Of a stretch of DNA of 64,000 nucleotides, positions 50,332 through 60,904 are shown piece after piece. Below the pieces are notes generated by a model that was not told the DNA's origin, searched no databases, and saw only the letters and a list, made by a program, of their open reading frames with translations. The stretch spans positions 35,035,619-35,099,618 of the forward strand of contig OY755251.1 in assembly GCA_963576725.1 (NCBI GenBank), in the 5' to 3' direction. Numbering within the stretch: the stretch's first letter is position 1; every line of letters starts with the position of its first letter. A program made the translations under genes and the position numbers. The stretch is from Azorinus chamasolen (lineage: Eukaryota > Mollusca > Bivalvia > Cardiida > Solecurtidae).

Positions 50332-50760
50332 TTAACCAAAGTTCGTGGTCTACAGTGTCAGTAGAATGCCGGATAAAGATTCTTGTACTTAACAGACATA
50401 ACAATATTCAGCATAACTCATTAAGCCTTTCCCTTATGTAGGCGTATTTTTACGCATCTGCAAACAGAGTAGACCCAGATCAGACGGCTCCTATAGGAGC
50501 CCTCTGATCAGGGTCTGCTCTGTTTGTTTATGGTATAATATAGATATGATTCTACAGATTCTGCCTGAGGCAAAATGTCATGTGTTCATATGTCATTATA
50601 TAAAACATAATTTTATTAATATTCATGACGTCAATATTCCTTACATGAACATGCAACAGGGGTAGGGTTAACCAAAGTTGGTGGTCTACAGTGTCAGTAG
50701 AATGCCGGATAAAGAATCTTGTACTTAATAGACATAACAATATTCAGCATAACTCATTAA
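50332..50760 (+). mobile_element. A-family TTAA MITE between two copies of an 85-bp TTAA-bounded segment
   Basis: A itself is 50421-50671 (TTAAGCCTTTCCCTTATG ... GGGGTAGGGTTAA, hairpin GACGGCTCCTATAGGAGCCC). On its left 50336-50420 and on its right 50672-50756 are the same 85 bases (CCAAAGTT(C/G)GTGG ... CATAACTCA) with three differences. Each copy has TTAA at both its ends. See findings. Confidence 0.9.
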
Positions 50761-50799
50761 CTCTCGACAAAAAGCCCTGTGACTCAGATATCAAGCAGG

Positions 50800-50865
50800 T
50801 GTGAATATAGATGAGAGGCCGAGTAACTCGGCGTCTTCTCAGGATCCAAACTGCATAACACTAAG
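50800..50865. repeat. F-type hairpin, solitary
   Basis: 'GATGAGAGGCCGAGTAACTC' with 'GGCGTCTTCTCAGGATCC' and AAACTGC. Confidence 0.55.
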
Positions 50866-50869
50866 TTTA

Positions 50870-52080
50870 TCTTTTTTAAAAATAAATTGAAGAAAACCCT
50901 ACTCGAAATATTGAAGCAGACGGAAATGTGTTCAGCAGACGACAGGTTTGGCACTGGAAGGTATTTGTAAAAACATTAAGATGTCTTACGTTGTGCAAAT
51001 GCGGACATGTGATACAACATAATATGTAAATGTAAATATGCAGGTTAGCGAAAAGAAAGCTGCATTGGAGACACCAGTGGTGTTATTTGCGTCTGGTGTT
51101 ATTAGTGTTGTAATATAAATCAATATTGTAACAAATGCTATGAAAACAACATACTCGCCAAATATTCTGTTGCACGATAGTAAACAAGAAATATCTTTAA
51201 AAAAGATATTCAGCGGCATTCAAATATTGACATAATGTACTAAACAATAATGGTATTAAATCTCTGCAAAATTAACTTCAATGTTTGGAGATTCTGTTAG
51301 TACAGGAAACTAGATCTATGAAGGGTTGCATGTTATACTAGCAGAGAGGCGTGAAATGGAAATGACTGAAACAATTGGCAGACCTGCTATGTCATTCAAT
51401 ATACTTTATGGTTTTGTCTTTTTGTTAGTGAATTCGGAGGGTTAAATGCTGGTTAAATATACCGCAATGAGTTAGAGTATTGGTCTGTCTGCACAATTTG
51501 TTTTCTTGGTGATTATAATGTTTGAAAAGAATACGTGAACGTGGAGTAGAAGAAGCAATTATTGAAAAATTTAAAAGTTACTTTTATAGGAAATCACTAT
51601 TAAAATGTACAATGTCAAAGTATTTTTTTATAAAATATCTGAAGTTAGTTCTTCATTTTACCTAGTTTAAATATATACATGAAATGCAAACCAACAGCAC
51701 TGGAATTATGTCTTTGGATAACCGCGGGAAAATGCCTGAAGAACCATGAATACATTATTGCGCGTAAAATAAATTCATATTTCGAAGCGCGTATATTTAT
51801 ATTGATATGAAGATAACAAATCGAATACACTTTAAAGCATATAGAAATTAGTCTGTGGTTGTGCAGAGTGTGTAATTACTTAAAGAACGGTATTTATCAA
51901 GCCTAGATCAACGCAATAATCGACTTGTGTGCATTATCATTAACTGAATCTATTTTTAAAACAATATAAAGTTAGCAACCTCAATATCTTAGTGGCTTTA
52001 TTGTAACAAATTTCAGAACGGTGCAGTGAAACACTAAATCTAATGTTCACAACAGCATGTTTTTGAATATCAACATACTA
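50870..52080. other. Unique interval
   Basis: No gene, hairpin or known repeat recognised; one of the longest repeat-poor stretches in the window. Confidence 0.4.
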
Positions 52081-52089
52081 CCATGCTAA

Positions 52090-52245
52090 GATCGCGCATG
52101 CGCGCGTCGATTCTTTCTCTGTTCTGAAAACAGCGACGAGGAGAAGACCGAAGCGTAACCCTTGATCTAAACTTGCAGCATCCAAAGCTAGAAAACAAAA
52201 GAAACTGAGCTATCTTCGTGGCCTGAAAGTAATGCAGGTATCTGC
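52090..52245 (+). promoter_or_regulatory. Possible promoter: NRF1-type site and downstream splice donor
   Basis: CGCGCATGCGCGC (52093-52105) contains the NRF1 consensus GCGCATGCGC in otherwise AT-rich DNA. About 130 bp downstream AATGCAG|GTATCTG (near 52239) would serve as a donor of a non-coding first exon. No TATA box and no coding exon are seen within the window downstream. Weak, motif-only evidence. Confidence 0.25.
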
Positions 52246-52249
52246 TGAA

Positions 52250-52720
52250 ACGTTTTCAGAGAGATGAGAAAACGTTAGGAAGGAGGAAAAAATGTCTTCT
52301 CACATGGTCAGGTGGTTTTTCAATTTGTAGAGTACCACTGACATTGTGTAATTAGACATTCTATTTATAGTACAAGGATGGATTAGTTAAACTCATTTTT
52401 ACACCTTTGCGTTCAAACAAAGGGGTACGTCCAGTTCCTTTCATAAGAGTTTTTGAACAACATCTTAATCATAAGTAATCGTTCTCTCCTTTTTATGTGG
52501 TTTAGAGACCTTTAATGAGTGACTATCCATAATCTAAAGTTCTTTTTACAATGCAATGTTTTCCTGCCAAAGTTCAGATAAAAAGGTAGCGAAATTCAAA
52601 ATAAATATTTACGGAGTATCCGCGTTTTTTTCTTGCAAATAAAAGTATAACATCATGAATACTCATAGAGGTCATTTTCACACAAAAGCACTAATTTTAA
52701 AATTCAAACCCCAGAAAAAG
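52250..52720. other. Unique interval
   Basis: Nothing recognised. Confidence 0.4.
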
Positions 52721-52727
52721 ATTCGGT

Positions 52728-52792
52728 TAACAAAGCTGACCAAGATCAGACTTCTGTCTGCTTAGGGTCCATTCTGTTTGCCAACATAAATA
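52728..52792. repeat. A-like degenerate hairpin
   Basis: 'GCTGACCAAGATCAGACTTC' with 'GTCTGCTTAGGGTCCATTC' and TGTTTGCC. Confidence 0.45.
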
Positions 52793-52994
52793 CGAGCTTC
52801 AGCTTAAATTCATGGATCTGTTTACATTTGTAAATAACAAATATTTTACTACAGTCAGGCATATACATTTATAAAACTATATTTGAAGATAATTAATATT
52901 GATTCTGTTCTTTATAGTTTGTCTACATATTATTTTACACTACATTATACTCATATTTCATACTGTTGACGTTTATTACTTCTAGTTCTGTATT

Positions 52995-53105
52995 CCAAAG
53001 GAGCTTTCTGTATGACATTCATCTTGCATTAAGCTGCCACCTGTATTTAGGAGCGATAACAACATTTATCTGAATGTTCGGATTATTGAGGTTTCGCTGT
53101 ATTAT
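52995..53105 (+). repeat. C-family fragment, right half
   Basis: 'CCAAAGGAGCTTTCTGTATG', 'TTGCATTAAGCTGCCACCTG', then GAGGTTTCGCTGTA. Confidence 0.6.
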
Positions 53106-53323
53106 ACAACGGTACACTATGGCGTGTCAAATATATTCTAGGTGTTCCCCGCGTCTTGACTGCTTGTATAATCAATACCTTCAGTCTTAACTTAACATAT
53201 GAGTGCAAGAAGGTTATAGTAGAACCAGGGGCGATTGTAATTGTAGCGGTGACTACCGAAAGCAAACATGAGTTCTCTTTAAATGTAAGGACAAAACTAA
53301 ATCTCATATGAAAATATTATTCT

Positions 53324-53536
53324 TTAACGTTTAGCCTGCTGAGCAAATTATTTGTTCAGATTGTTTCACCTACTACATTTCTAGAATGCAAGCTGTAATC
53401 AATGCATCTACCAAAATGCAATCAGGGTGTCAAACAGTTTGGATCCTGATGAGACGCCGAGTAACTCGGCGTCTCATCTGGATCCAAACTGTATGCAAAG
53501 GTATTTACCCATCCGCCCATAGCAGGCTAAAGGTTA
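53324..53536 (-). mobile_element. F-family TTAA MITE, complete
   Basis: TTAACGTTTAGCCTGCTGAG to GCAGGCTAAAGGTTAA. The hairpin is 'GTTTGGATCCTGATGAGACG' with CCGAGTAACTCGG and 'TCTCATCTGGATCCAAAC'. Compared with 4416-4629 it lies in the opposite orientation. Confidence 0.85.
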
Positions 53537-53666
53537 AGAATCTTTTAGCCGATTCGACCTTTGGAAACTAATTACAGAGGCAAACAATCGTGTACAATGC
53601 ATACAATTTCCTATTTATTGACATTTGGACTAAATGGAGTAATGAATATTTAAAAATCACCCTTCA

Positions 53667-53815
53667 TTAACCCTCTGACCTGAGTATACAACGCACATTT
53701 CCTTTTTTATGTGTCTAAATGGGTTAACCAATATCCAGAAACACTCTGATCTGCGTCTACAATGCGTGTTATTTCCGTTTTTGTGACACCGGGACTAAAT
53801 TGATTAACCAATATT
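53667..53815. repeat. Two short TTAA-bounded degenerate elements
   Basis: 'TTAACCCTCTGACC' to 'AAATGGGTTAACC', then a second similar piece with 'CTGATCTGCGTCTACAATG' to 'AAATTGATTAACC'. They share 'ACAACGCACATTTCC'/'ACAATGCGTGTTATTTCC'. Confidence 0.5.
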
Positions 53816-53927
53816 TCAAAAGCAGCTGGTGTACAATTGTTCTCGGTCGATCAAGAAATGACAATATAGCCATGGGCTGCACAGTGTCAGCTATAATAGT
53901 GGGCGTATGGTCTGAGAGACGATAGCA

Positions 53928-54190
53928 TTAACCCCTTACTTCATGAATATTCATGTAAGAAATAATGATATTATGAATATTGATTATATTCTTTTATTAG
54001 AGCACATGGATACAGGAATGTTTAGCCATGGCCGAAACTGTATAATCATATCTACATGTGTATCATATCATGAGCAAACAGAGCACACCCTGATCTCACG
54101 GCTTCTTTTCCTTTCTACGCCTGTATAGGAGCCGTCTGATCTGGCTCTACTCTGTTTGCATAGGCGTAGAAAGGCGTATTTATGAACAAC
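53928..54190 (-). mobile_element. A-family MITE, reverse orientation, with insertion in the hairpin
   Basis: TTAACCCCTTACTTCATG, 'AAGAAATAATGATATTATG', 'AGCAAACAGAGCACACCCTG', then CTTCTTTTCCTTTCTACGCC interrupts the core before TATAGGAGCCGTCTGATC, ending GGCGTATTTATGAA. Confidence 0.75.
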
Positions 54191-54512
54191 ACTGTTTGCT
54201 CTCACATGGCACAGTTCAGTTCATTATTTGTCACATGTACTTAAATGAATGGGACATATTATGAGCTAAGAACATTTTATGACACACCATTCTACTCATT
54301 TATTCAGGCTCAGAGACAATCGTTGCTATATACTGGCCTGATCAAAGACATTTGATTGATGAAGAACCAGCGGCCTTGTACACAAAAGGTATATGGAATT
54401 TAATAATAAAACAGTATGCTCCTATATACCCGACTCGGTTATCTATTTGACGAATGGATGTCTCACCTGCTATGACGCATAATGATGACGTTTTCACAGA
54501 GGTCCAGATGAT

Positions 54513-54686
54513 ATACAGTAAAACCTCTCCTTAACGGCCACTAAATTACACCCTGTATTTCTTGTTGAATGCAGGTGGCTGCTTAAAGCAAGGAACGTTC
54601 TGTTTTACTTTCACCTTGCTTTAAGCAGCCCTAAATACCAACTAGTTAACACAATTTAGTGGCCGTTATAGGGAGGTTTTACTGTA
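54513..54686 (+). mobile_element. C2-subfamily MITE, hairpin partly deleted
   Basis: 'ACAGTAAAACCTCTCCTTAA', 'CTTAAAGCAAGGAACGTTC', 'TTTCACCTTGCTTTAAGC', right end GGGAGGTTTTACTGTA. Confidence 0.8.
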
Positions 54687-54711
54687 CGTAAATTATAACA
54701 TTTGCAGGAAT

Positions 54712-54835
54712 AACTCCTTTATTTGGCCACCAAACTCTATATTGTGACCACTCTTTGGAATCGCTTCGAGACGATTCGAAAGAGTGGTCACAGCATAGGC
54801 TTTGGTGGTGAAATTACGAGTTTAGTATTTGGGTA
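54712..54835. repeat. I-family hairpin with downstream tail
   Basis: 'CACCAAACTCTATATTGTG', core GGAATCGCTTCGAGACGATTC, 'GTCACAGCATAGGCTTTGG', then the tail TTACGAGTTTAGTATTTGG that is also seen after other I copies. Confidence 0.75.
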
Positions 54836-55014
54836 CGAACGTTTGTCTGTTGCTCTGTTTCAGTCATTCTACAATCGTACATGAGATGTATTCGGTCTCT
54901 GGTCATACAGAGGTTCACGAACTGTATGAATGGGCCGTGTATATTGGTCGTTACGGTACGACTATTGTAGGACAAAAACACACACGTGCATTGGAGATTG
55001 AACCCATGATCATA

Positions 55015-55170
55015 TTTACAATATTGCATGACTTAATGAATATTCATTGACTGATATTTATGTTGAACAATGGACAACGGAATGGCAGAAACTAGACAAA
55101 CAAAGCAGATTAGTCTCAGACGGCTCCTACAGGAGTCGTCTAATCTGGATCTACGCTGTCTATAAATGCA
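55015..55170 (-). repeat. A-like element, degraded
   Basis: 'TGACTTAATGAATATTCATT', 'CAAAGCAGATTAGTCTCAG', core ACGGCTCCTACAGGAGTCGT, 'AATCTGGATCTACGC'. Confidence 0.6.
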
Positions 55171-55578
55171 TTAAAAGTGTAACTATGTGACAAAGTATTA
55201 ATAAATAAACATTTCCCTTTTATTACAGAAATTCAATGCATATTCGTCTCATGAGACATGCCTAGCTCAAAGTTGAATCCGCAATTGAGGTATATCAGGT
55301 ATTTGCTACCAATATATGTTTGTCCTATAGTCAGCAATCCAGCTATATATGTCACTGACATGCTCCCACTCCTGTAGCCTACTTTACTGGCTATTCAAGC
55401 CTTAGTGTTAAGGATGACACTGTCTAGTCAGTTTACATTTCACGAGCATGGTATATGTATATTCTTGGAAATGTCAGTGTTGCATTTGGTCCCTCAAAGT
55501 TGTTTGAGAAACTGTTGAACGAGGGTCAAACATTTTGAATCCTGGAGAGACGCCGAGTTACTTGGTGTCTCATCTAGA

Positions 55579-56914
55579 ATGAGAACTGAATTAGAAAACT
55601 GTAGCAAGTGGCTTACTGACAATAAATTATCCATACATCTAGGAAAAACTGAATGTATTTTATTTGGCGGGAAAAGAAAAGTTAACAAGATCAAGGATTT
55701 TTCGGTAGAATGTAACAATCATGTAATTAAATCTAAAAGCTCTGTTAAATACTTAGGCCATGTGTTAGATAATACTCTTTCAGGAAGTTCTTGTGTAACG
55801 GATATTATAAAAAAGGTAAATTCAAAACTGAAGTTCTTTTATAGGTACAATGATGTTCTCGATACTAAAAATGTCATTTCGACTACGCCTGTTCAGCCTG
55901 GTATAACAGTATCACTAAAACACAGAAAAAGAAGTTACAGATCGCTCAAACTAAAGTTATCAGATTTATTTTAAATGAAAATCCGCGATTCTCTGTTACA
56001 AATGAACAATTTAAGAAACTTGGCATTTTAAACGTAGATGATCGAGTCAAACAACTGGAAATGAATAATATTCATAACATTTATAATGATCACTGTCCAT
56101 CCTATATGAAAATATATTTTACTAAACTGCAGATGTACATTCATACCACACAAGGAAAAGTGAGTCTAATTTTCATAAAGGTTTAAAAAGTTTTACCCGG
56201 AACAGTATTAAATGTTCATACCTGATTTTAAACTATATTAATACTAATATTGACCAAATGCCATAAAATAGGCGTTTTGTAATTTTTGAAAACCAGCATC
56301 CTTTACTTCAAATAAATTTTATTTTTCAATTGAACCATAGATATATTTTCAGTATTTTTTTCTAATTTCGGGACCCCAGTGGAAATAAAATTTTCGGACT
56401 TTTCTGGGCTTTCCCAGCATCGGCATAATCGGCAAGTCATGATCAAAGTCAACTTAGCCCGTACTTCATTCTCAGTGTTGTGATAGTTTCTGGTCCTTCA
56501 GGATCATTAGTTTTGATGTTGATCGTTTTGAAAATTGAATACTGCTTAAGCCGGTGCTAGGGGGCGTGAGTGGTGTTGCACTTTTAATTACTACTCATGA
56601 ACAGACTCAATAAAACCGAGTCTGGAATTTTCTCTTTTTGCACTTCTACTTTTGCTTTCGAAGGATCACCCATTTTCAGAATATATTTAGATTTATTTTT
56701 ATCATCATCAAATTAATATATTATATCATCTTATTGGGTCGAACTACACTACTGTAATATTTCAATATAACTGATTAAAACTTGCTTCTATGTAATATTT
56801 AAATAATTATTTATATGGAAATCATTACAATTTTTCATTGTACCATATTTCTAAATATGTCATTTTTATGTATCAATATCTTATAAATTGTATGCAATCT
56901 TAGATGCTAAATAA

Positions 56915-56944
<30 letters not shown>
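55579..56944 (+). mobile_element. 5'-truncated LINE (CR1/Jockey-like) with target-site duplication
   Basis: CATCTAGA at 55571-55578 and 56945-56952 bounds the copy. It ends in AAATAAA plus a (TCTA)n tail (56916-56944). Frame 1 (55579-55974) has 'WLTDNKLSIHLGKTECILF', 'SVKYLGHVLD' and 'VNSKLKFFYRYNDVLDTKN'. The frame then changes: 'CHFDYACSAWYNSITKTQK', 'LQIAQTKVIRFIL', 'LKKLGILNV'-like 'FKKLGILNVDDRV'. These are the thumb and post-RT motifs of CR1-like elements. About 15 codons are missing at the frame break near 55870. A J repeat (56455-56690) lies in its 3' part. Confidence 0.8.
56455..56690 (-). repeat. J-family repeat, reverse orientation
   Basis: 'CTTAGCCCGTACTTCATTC', 'CTGGTCCTTCAGGATCATTA', 'GGGGGCGTGAGTGGTGTTGC', 'CATGAACAGACTCAATAAAA', 'CTTTCGAAGGATCACCC'. 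It lies inside the LINE copy, so it inserted later or was carried by it. Confidence 0.75.
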
Positions 56945-56945
<1 letters not shown>

Positions 56946-57004
56946 ATCTAGATCCACCCTTCTAGTTGCAAATGTAGCCCAGATCGCGATTAGCATAGTA
57001 AGGG

Positions 57005-57235
57005 TTAAGCATTTCCTTCATATAAACGTGTTTTCACTCATTTGCATACAGAGTAGACCCAGATCAGACCTGATCAGGGTCTGCTCTGTTTGCTAACGGA
57101 ATATGAAAGAGTTGTTGCTTTACTTTCTAAATGGCTACACTGTTCCACCTTCCATATTTGATTATAACTATTTTGTCCATGACTATTCAGTATGTATTGA
57201 TATTTTGAATAAACATAGAACAGAGAAAGGGTTAA
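57005..57235 (+). mobile_element. A2-subfamily TTAA MITE with shortened hairpin
   Basis: TTAAGCATTTCCTTCATATA, 'AGAGTAGACCCAGATCAGAC', directly 'CTGATCAGGGTCTGCTCTG', 'TATTTGATTATAACTATTTT', end CAGAGAAAGGGTTAA. The GGCTCCTATAGGAGCC core is precisely missing. Confidence 0.75.
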
Positions 57236-57239
57236 AACT

Positions 57240-58160
57240 CCAGTCATTTGTAAACATTATCAGAGGGTGTTTGGAAAAAAACGACTGTGGATGTTTGTCA
57301 TTTGTACGGTAGAATTTTTATACAAACTTTTCATGTGTGGACGTTCCATAACAGTAGGCTACTGCAGATTATATATACAGAAATAATCTAGAATATGATG
57401 AATACCCCTACACATCCGTCTGTCGACTGTACGATACTTTATTAGGCAATCAAGGGACAACAACTATATAGTATATACACATAATTCAAGCTGAACGGTG
57501 TGAACATAATTGGAATCACTCTTCCATAACGTTGGTAGTCAGTATAGTTGCTGTGAAGCAGCACAGAAATAGACAGAACTAAAGCAGGCCTATCTCACCA
57601 AATAGAAGCAATCTGACTAACAAATATCTGACAGATAAAATAAAATACGAAGATAAACTCAAAACCGAGACTGGTCACTTATTAAAAATACTGGACGGGT
57701 ATATATTGGGAAAATAGTAGAGTAGGTTGACCGGTGGGATACACGCGTTTTCAAACAGTTTTTAACATGGAAACCCTTTAGGGTTTTCACTGTTCAGGTA
57801 AGGGAAAATGTATCCCTGCATGATGTTGTTACCATTGTATTACCTCAGACCTAACATCACAGTGACTATAGTTTTTTCGGGTTTGTAAAGATACCTTTAT
57901 GTAAAGACAGGAACAAAGAATGATATTTAATGAAGGTTTTGCATATTGTACAATACGAGCAGTAACTCGCAAGGATAAATGACGAATTTCTGCCTCATAA
58001 TCTAGTTAGCATGCAGAATAATATGTGTTGCGAAATCGACTTGTGTGAAATGAAAACAATTATAGTGTGATCAAAAAATAATAATACAAGTGTTCGAGTG
58101 TAAGAGAATGAGATTATCTGTTTATGTCATTGTATCATAGAACATCCCTTAGTGTTAAAG
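57240..58160. other. Unique interval
   Basis: No gene recognised; 'GGAAACCCTTTAGGGTTTTC' near 57770 is an isolated short palindrome. Confidence 0.4.
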
Positions 58161-58162
58161 AA

Positions 58163-58437
58163 AAGTGAGTTGGGTTTTACGGCACTTCGACACTGATTAG
58201 GTCATATAGCGCCGATGAATGATGCGATGATATGATGGTGAGGGATGATTTCAGGAAGATGATATCGTCTAATCTCATTCGCTGCAAAGCAGCGCAGCGC
58301 ATGGGATCAAAACCACCGATATGCCTTCATATTAGTGGCAGAGGGATTAATCTCCGTCAAATAATAAAAAACACCCCCTGTGACAATTAAGCCCCAGAAC
58401 CACGGCAAGGTAGGCAGGTCTCTGGGGGTTAAAGAAA
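58163..58437 (+). repeat. SINE-like dispersed repeat
   Basis: 'GTGAGTTGGGTTTTACGGCA', 'CTTCGACACTGATTAGGTCA', 'TATAGCGCCGATGAATG', later 'AAGGTAGGCAGGTCTCTGGG'. The opening resembles the head of SINE-like repeats common in molluscan genomes (GGTTTTACGxCGC...). I see no convincing tRNA A/B boxes. No database check possible. Confidence 0.4.
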
Positions 58438-58439
58438 AT

Positions 58440-59575
58440 AGCAATCAGCAAAATAGAACTGATTTGATTTCACAAATATGACAATCAGTAAAACTAGTGT
58501 AAAATTCTTTTGAGCCCTGTCAAAGTGTCAGCAGTGTTTCGGTGCTCCCGATTTTCGCCAGCTTTGGTGTGTAACATTATAACTCCATGTTACATTTCAA
58601 TAAATTTATAAGGCCTGCAATTTCTATATGTTATACTTTCTATACTTTAGAAAGTCTCAGTTAAGTCTGTTATTCTATACCCTTATTACAACCAGCAGCA
58701 AACAATAATGACTTACGCATTTCACCTTTTTCTTGGATAGGGTCGTGAATTGATTCTCAATGCTAGATGACTTTTGTACCCATTATCACCGAATATCATT
58801 TTTAAAATTCTTGTTATAACTCTAAATAAATGAAGTTCTATCTCTATGTGGTTATTATAACTGCTATATCAAACTGCTATCAGGATCATCTATTTATGGA
58901 ACAACTAGAGTTGTGTCATTTCGTGAACTCACGTGTCTGTGGATTCGATTTCGTTAAGAAGTTACAAAGTTGTTTATTACACACTCTCTGCCAAAGACAA
59001 ACTCAGATATGCATTGCTATTGATATGTATACATGTGCATTACATAGGGAATATACAACGGAGTTTTATATAATAATAAGACGGTCATAATATTTGCTAT
59101 TAAAGCATATAATTTAATACACATAAACGATATTAAAGATATCTTCACCAGTGCCAGCCAGGAATCCTGAAGTCCTTGTGCCATTTTGCATATAACATTT
59201 ACAATGTCACATAGGTCTGCTTGATCATGAGCCATTGTTTCATTGAGTGGGTTGTTATGGATATGTTTGGATTGTAATGGAAAATATCACATAGAAATGA
59301 AAATACCATAGTTTTAAAACTACCTTTTAGGGTCACATACTAATAGTGTTCACGATCATTGGCGCTGTTGCTAAATATCCAGATTATTTGCATTGACTAC
59401 AATGGACATGTCTTATGTTTCCTTGACCAATGGCATATTCCGACACCTTCGGAAATAAGATGGTCATAATAGTGCAAGATCCTACCATCATTTCTTCCTA
59501 TCGGTTTTCACGGTTCGTGTACTTTCAGTACTTTGGTTAACCTTTTCAACGGTGAACGTTTAGAGTGGAATAGTT
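58440..59575. other. Unique interval
   Basis: An 86-codon frame (58830-59090) begins with a hydrophobic stretch resembling a signal peptide and contains several cysteines, but there is no homologous domain, promoter or splice context. I do not call it a gene. Confidence 0.4.
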
Positions 59576-59579
59576 CACC

Positions 59580-59690
59580 ATCCATCATGAACAGACTCAA
59601 TAAAACCGGGTCTGCAATTTTCTCTTTTCACATTGCTACTTTTGCTTTCGAAGGATCTACTTTCAGAACGCAGAGTCCATATAGTATTGA
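59580..59690 (-). repeat. J-family fragment, reverse orientation
   Basis: 'CATGAACAGACTCAATAAAA', 'CCGGGTCTGCAATTTTCTC', 'TTTGCTTTCGAAGGATC'. Confidence 0.7.
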
Positions 59691-59694
59691 AGGG

Positions 59695-60455
59695 TAAACA
59701 TTTGCAATAGGATTTTTGATGACGACAAATGGAGACCGTTATCACATTGATCCTTTAGGAACCCTCTAGTCTGATCTATACTGTTTGCAAATGCTAATCC
59801 GATGGCAGCAAACATAGCGACAACAAACTATGACGGCCTCATAGACATACAAAACAGTACGCAAGACAGTGGTGAGCATGTACTCATGAAGGAGCTAACC
59901 TCCTTAATATGAAAATAGGGACCAGTGAGTTCCTGAAGAGAACCTCTGAAAAACGTCTGTACTGCTTGTTGCACAATATATTTCTGACAAGGCTATTCTT
60001 GCAGAAACAGTTTTTCACAGTTCAATTCAATAATTCAATCAAACTACATATATATGGTCGAGTGTTCTAAGGCGTGCCGGTTACATTGCTCGCGTTGATC
60101 TTATAGAACGAAACAATGTAGTACAGATAGCTCAAGAAGATACATTAACCTGCCTATCCCTGGTTCAGGAAGGCAGTAGGTTATACAAGGAGAACACATT
60201 CAATAATGTGTTATATATTTATTGCTGACTAGGTAAGATAAATTAATTTTGAAATACTTTAAACATAGACATTAACACATAGACACTTTTATTTTATTCT
60301 GAATTTGTTCATGGTTCATTTCTGATCATTTCTGTTGATATAGTTTGTGTATGTCCGTCACTTGTATTTTTTTTCAATGTAATCATCTCTGTTGTTGAAA
60401 ATAAAGCCACTATGTATTTCCCCCACCTTTTCGACAGGAAACTATTTGTTAACAA
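59695..60455. other. Unique interval
   Basis: Contains an A-like scrap near 59750 ('AGTCTGATCTATACTGTTTG'). Nothing else recognised. Confidence 0.4.
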
Positions 60456-60460
60456 TAGAA

Positions 60461-60900
60461 CAGGGTGTCCCAAAAACGGAACCCGGGATTAAGACCTACA
60501 AGTTATCCCATTTCTGTCAATATTGCTAACTTAAATTAAAAGTGTACACATGTAGCTTAGTAGAGACAACATTTTGCCATATGTTGTCAAAATTTTGTCA
60601 TAACATAATCATTGGTTTTAAGATATCAGCATTTAAATGAAAGCACCCAAAACTTCGTTTTAAAAATGATATAGACATAGAATATGCAATGTACGAATAT
60701 CATGTTAAAACAGATATTAGGTGCAGTCATTCAAAAACTCATATCTTAAAAACTAATGCATATTTTTATGAGAAATTTGGCAGACATATGCATAAATGAC
60801 TTAACTACAACAGTAAATATTTATATTTTAATATGTACAGTTACATTGGTTAGAATACACATTTGATCCAGGGTTCCGTTTTTTATGGGACACCCTGTAC
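60461..60900. mobile_element. mariner-type MITE, ~440 bp
   Basis: Inverted termini CAGGGTGTCCCAAAAACGGA and 'CCGTTTTTTATGGGACACC' + CTGTA. The CAGGGTGTCCCA end with a TA target is a recurrent mariner/IS630 terminus. The interior is AT-rich with no transposase, though it has repeated 'AAAACTCATATCTTAAAAAC'-like phrases. It is a single copy in the window. Confidence 0.75.
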
Positions 60901-60904
60901 ATTT

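Larger units (their letters stand above)
55519..56975. repeat. F-type hairpin split by a LINE insertion
   Basis: Left: 'CAAACATTTTGAATCCTG', core GCCGAGTTACTTGGTG, 'TCTCATCTAGA' (to 55578). Right, after the LINE: 'CATCTAGATCCACCC' and 'AGTTGCAAATG' (from 56945). The 8-bp CATCTAGA is present on both sides. Confidence 0.7.

Noticed and set aside
58830..59090. 86-codon frame with hydrophobic start
   Set aside because: Signal-peptide-like start alone is not enough; no homology, no exon context.
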